DNA from: Erysipelothrix sp. UBA3383
GTDB taxonomy: Bacteria; Bacillota_I; Bacilli_A; Erysipelotrichales; Erysipelotrichaceae
Assembly (NCBI GenBank): GCA_002358955.1
Contig: DEPV01000103.1
Span: forward strand, 1-5,999
Length of the DNA stretch: 5,999 nucleotides
Direction: 5' to 3'
Positions within the stretch are counted from its first letter, which is position 1, and every line of letters starts with the position of its first letter. The notes under the pieces are model-generated. The model did not search any database. It was not told where the DNA came from and saw only the letters and a program-made list of their open reading frames with translations. Made by a program: the position numbers and the translations under genes. Of the stretch, positions 5,091-5,999 are shown piece after piece.

Positions 5091-5900
5091 ATGTTGGGAA
5101 ATTTTACAATTATCCAAGTACTGTTGGTTCTCGTAGTAACATTCATTGTTGCTATTGACCAATTCAGTTTCCTGGAATCGTTATATCAACCAATTGTTGT
5201 AGGTCCAGTTATCGGGTTAATCCTTGGTAATCCAGATCTAGGACTTGTAATTGGTGGTACATATCAATTGATTACTATTGGTTCCATGCCAGTAGGTGGA
5301 GCACAACCACCTAACGCTGTTATGGGTGGAATCATGGCTACTATCTTAGGGATTTCAATGGGAGAGGCAGATCCTACTGTTGCAGTTGGACTTGCAATTC
5401 CATTTGCGCTCTTTGGACAATATGCTGTAACAACAACATTTGCTCTAATGGCACCTCTAATGGCTAAAGCAGATCAGTATGCTGATGAAGCAAACCCTGC
5501 TGGAATTGTAAAACTGAACTACTTCGCAATGGGACTACTTGGATTACTATTCGTAGTTATCGTTGCTCTTGGAATGATCGTTGGTGAGGCACTAAGTACT
5601 CAACTGATCGAAATCTCATATAACTTATCATGGTTCATGGCAGGACTTGCTGTAGCTGGTGGTATGATGCGTTATGTTGGGTTTGCTATCTTAATGAAAA
5701 TTATGTTAGCTGGAGACCTATGGGGTTACTTCGGTTTAGGATTTGCTTTCGCTACTATTGTTGGACAAATTCCAGCATTAGGTGGATCAGCACTTGTTAT
5801 CCTAGCGGTAATTGGTGCAGCATTTGCAGTTCAAGACTTTGTATCTAATACAAAACTATCTGGACTGACAGTATCAGGAGGTGACGAAGATGGAATCTAG
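5091..5900 (+). CDS. PTS mannose-family EIIC permease component (AgaW-like)
   Basis: Integral membrane channel subunit of 269 residues, normal for the family, which with EIID forms the sugar-translocating part. It is almost wholly hydrophobic with several membrane segments; the first spans about residues 5-25. It carries the conserved block QPIVVGPVIGLILGNPDLGL (33-52), then GGTYQLITIGSMPVGGAQPPNAVMGG (55-80), and the glycine-rich C-terminal half (LAVAGGMMRYVGFAILMK ... GDLWGYFGLGF). AAAGGAG at 5074-5080 is ten bases before the start. Its last codons hold the ribosome binding site and start of EIID, with an 11-base overlap, so the two are translationally coupled. The C-terminus, SGGDEDGI, is a polar cytoplasmic tail. 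The sugar is probably an amino sugar, judged only from agaS nearby. Confidence 0.93.
   Translation: MLGNFTIIQVLLVLVVTFIVAIDQFSFLESLYQPIVVGPVIGLILGNPDLGLVIGGTYQLITIGSMPVGGAQPPNAVMGGIMATILGISMGEADPTVAVGLAIPFALFGQYAVTTTFALMAPLMAKADQYADEANPAGIVKLNYFAMGLLGLLFVVIVALGMIVGEALSTQLIEISYNLSWFMAGLAVAGGMMRYVGFAILMKIMLAGDLWGYFGLGFAFATIVGQIPALGGSALVILAVIGAAFAVQDFVSNTKLSGLTVSGGDEDGI
5876..5884 (+). promoter_or_regulatory. Ribosome binding site of EIID inside the EIIC gene
   Basis: AGGAGGTGA is a near-perfect anti-16S match five bases before ATG 5890, and it is also the SGGDE coding stretch of EIIC. It fixes the EIID start despite the overlap with EIIC. Confidence 0.85.
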
Positions 5901-5999
5901 TACATATAAAGATCTGAATCCGGCTCCACAACTGGATCAAAAAACTCTGAATAAAATGGTATGGCGCTCACTCTTCCTACAAGCTTCATTCAACTATGA
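5890..5999 (+). CDS. PTS mannose-family EIID component, N-terminal fragment (cut by window edge)
   Basis: Only 36 codons are visible before the right edge. After a polar start (MESSTYKDLNPAPQLDQKT), the sequence reads LNKMVWRSLFLQASFNY, which is the conserved N-terminus of EIID proteins of the mannose/GalNAc PTS family ('WRS-x-x-x-QASFNYE'). EIID partners EIIC in the membrane. The start at 5890 overlaps the last 11 bases of EIIC and has a perfect ribosome binding site. Whether further genes (hydrolase, deacetylase, aldolase) follow cannot be seen. Confidence 0.9.
   Translation, partial: MESSTYKDLNPAPQLDQKTLNKMVWRSLFLQASFNY

Noticed and set aside
1..5999. CRISPR array, tRNA/rRNA gene, insertion sequence, phage or toxin-antitoxin module
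   Set aside because: No regular repeats, cloverleaf, transposase-like protein, terminal inverted repeats or small toxin-like gene pairs were seen on either strand.

Overview
The window looks like a chromosomal stretch of a low-GC Gram-positive bacterium (Bacillota/Firmicutes). The evidence is AT-rich sequence, strong AGGAGG-type ribosome binding sites before almost every gene, a lipoprotein signal peptide with an LTAC lipobox, and a mannose-family (IIA/IIB/IIC/IID) phosphotransferase system (PTS). Erysipelotrichia or a relative would fit, but that is a guess from overall style, not a proof.

Left part (1-1248). The 5' end of a gene for an oligopeptide/dipeptide ABC-transporter substrate-binding lipoprotein runs off the left edge on the minus strand. 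It has a good promoter and a nearby 7+7 bp inverted repeat. Next, also on the minus strand, is an unrecognised 156-residue membrane protein with its own terminator. The gap from 1084 to 1248 holds divergent promoters for this gene and for agaS.

Central and right part (1249-5999). This is an amino-sugar PTS locus split into two plus-strand operons. Operon 1 is agaS (amino-sugar phosphate isomerase/deaminase), PTS EIIA and a small YajC-like membrane protein, and it ends in a strong hairpin terminator at 3170-3212. Operon 2 starts at 4596 with PTS EIIB, EIIC and EIID; EIID is cut by the right edge. Between them, on the minus strand, is an AraC-family regulator of about 397 residues with an unusually long N-terminal part. 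It is convergent with operon 1 and divergent from operon 2. The 170-bp gap between regulator and EIIB is dense with symmetric sequence: a 14-bp palindrome, a GTACAA direct repeat with 21-bp spacing, near-identical mirrored -10 blocks for the two divergent genes, and a cre-like element inside a 22-bp inverted repeat at the presumed mRNA 5' end.

Working model (inference): EIIA passes phosphate to EIIB, and EIIC/EIID import and phosphorylate an N-acetylgalactosamine/galactosamine-type sugar or an amino-sugar-containing disaccharide. AgaS then processes the resulting amino-sugar phosphate, while the AraC protein activates the transporter and a CcpA-like factor may repress it. No deacetylase, glycosidase, aldolase or kinase of the pathway lies in the window, so the substrate cannot be settled here. 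Nothing in the window is clearly a new class of system. The most unusual points are the split PTS with a YajC paralogue, the extended AraC regulator and its control region.
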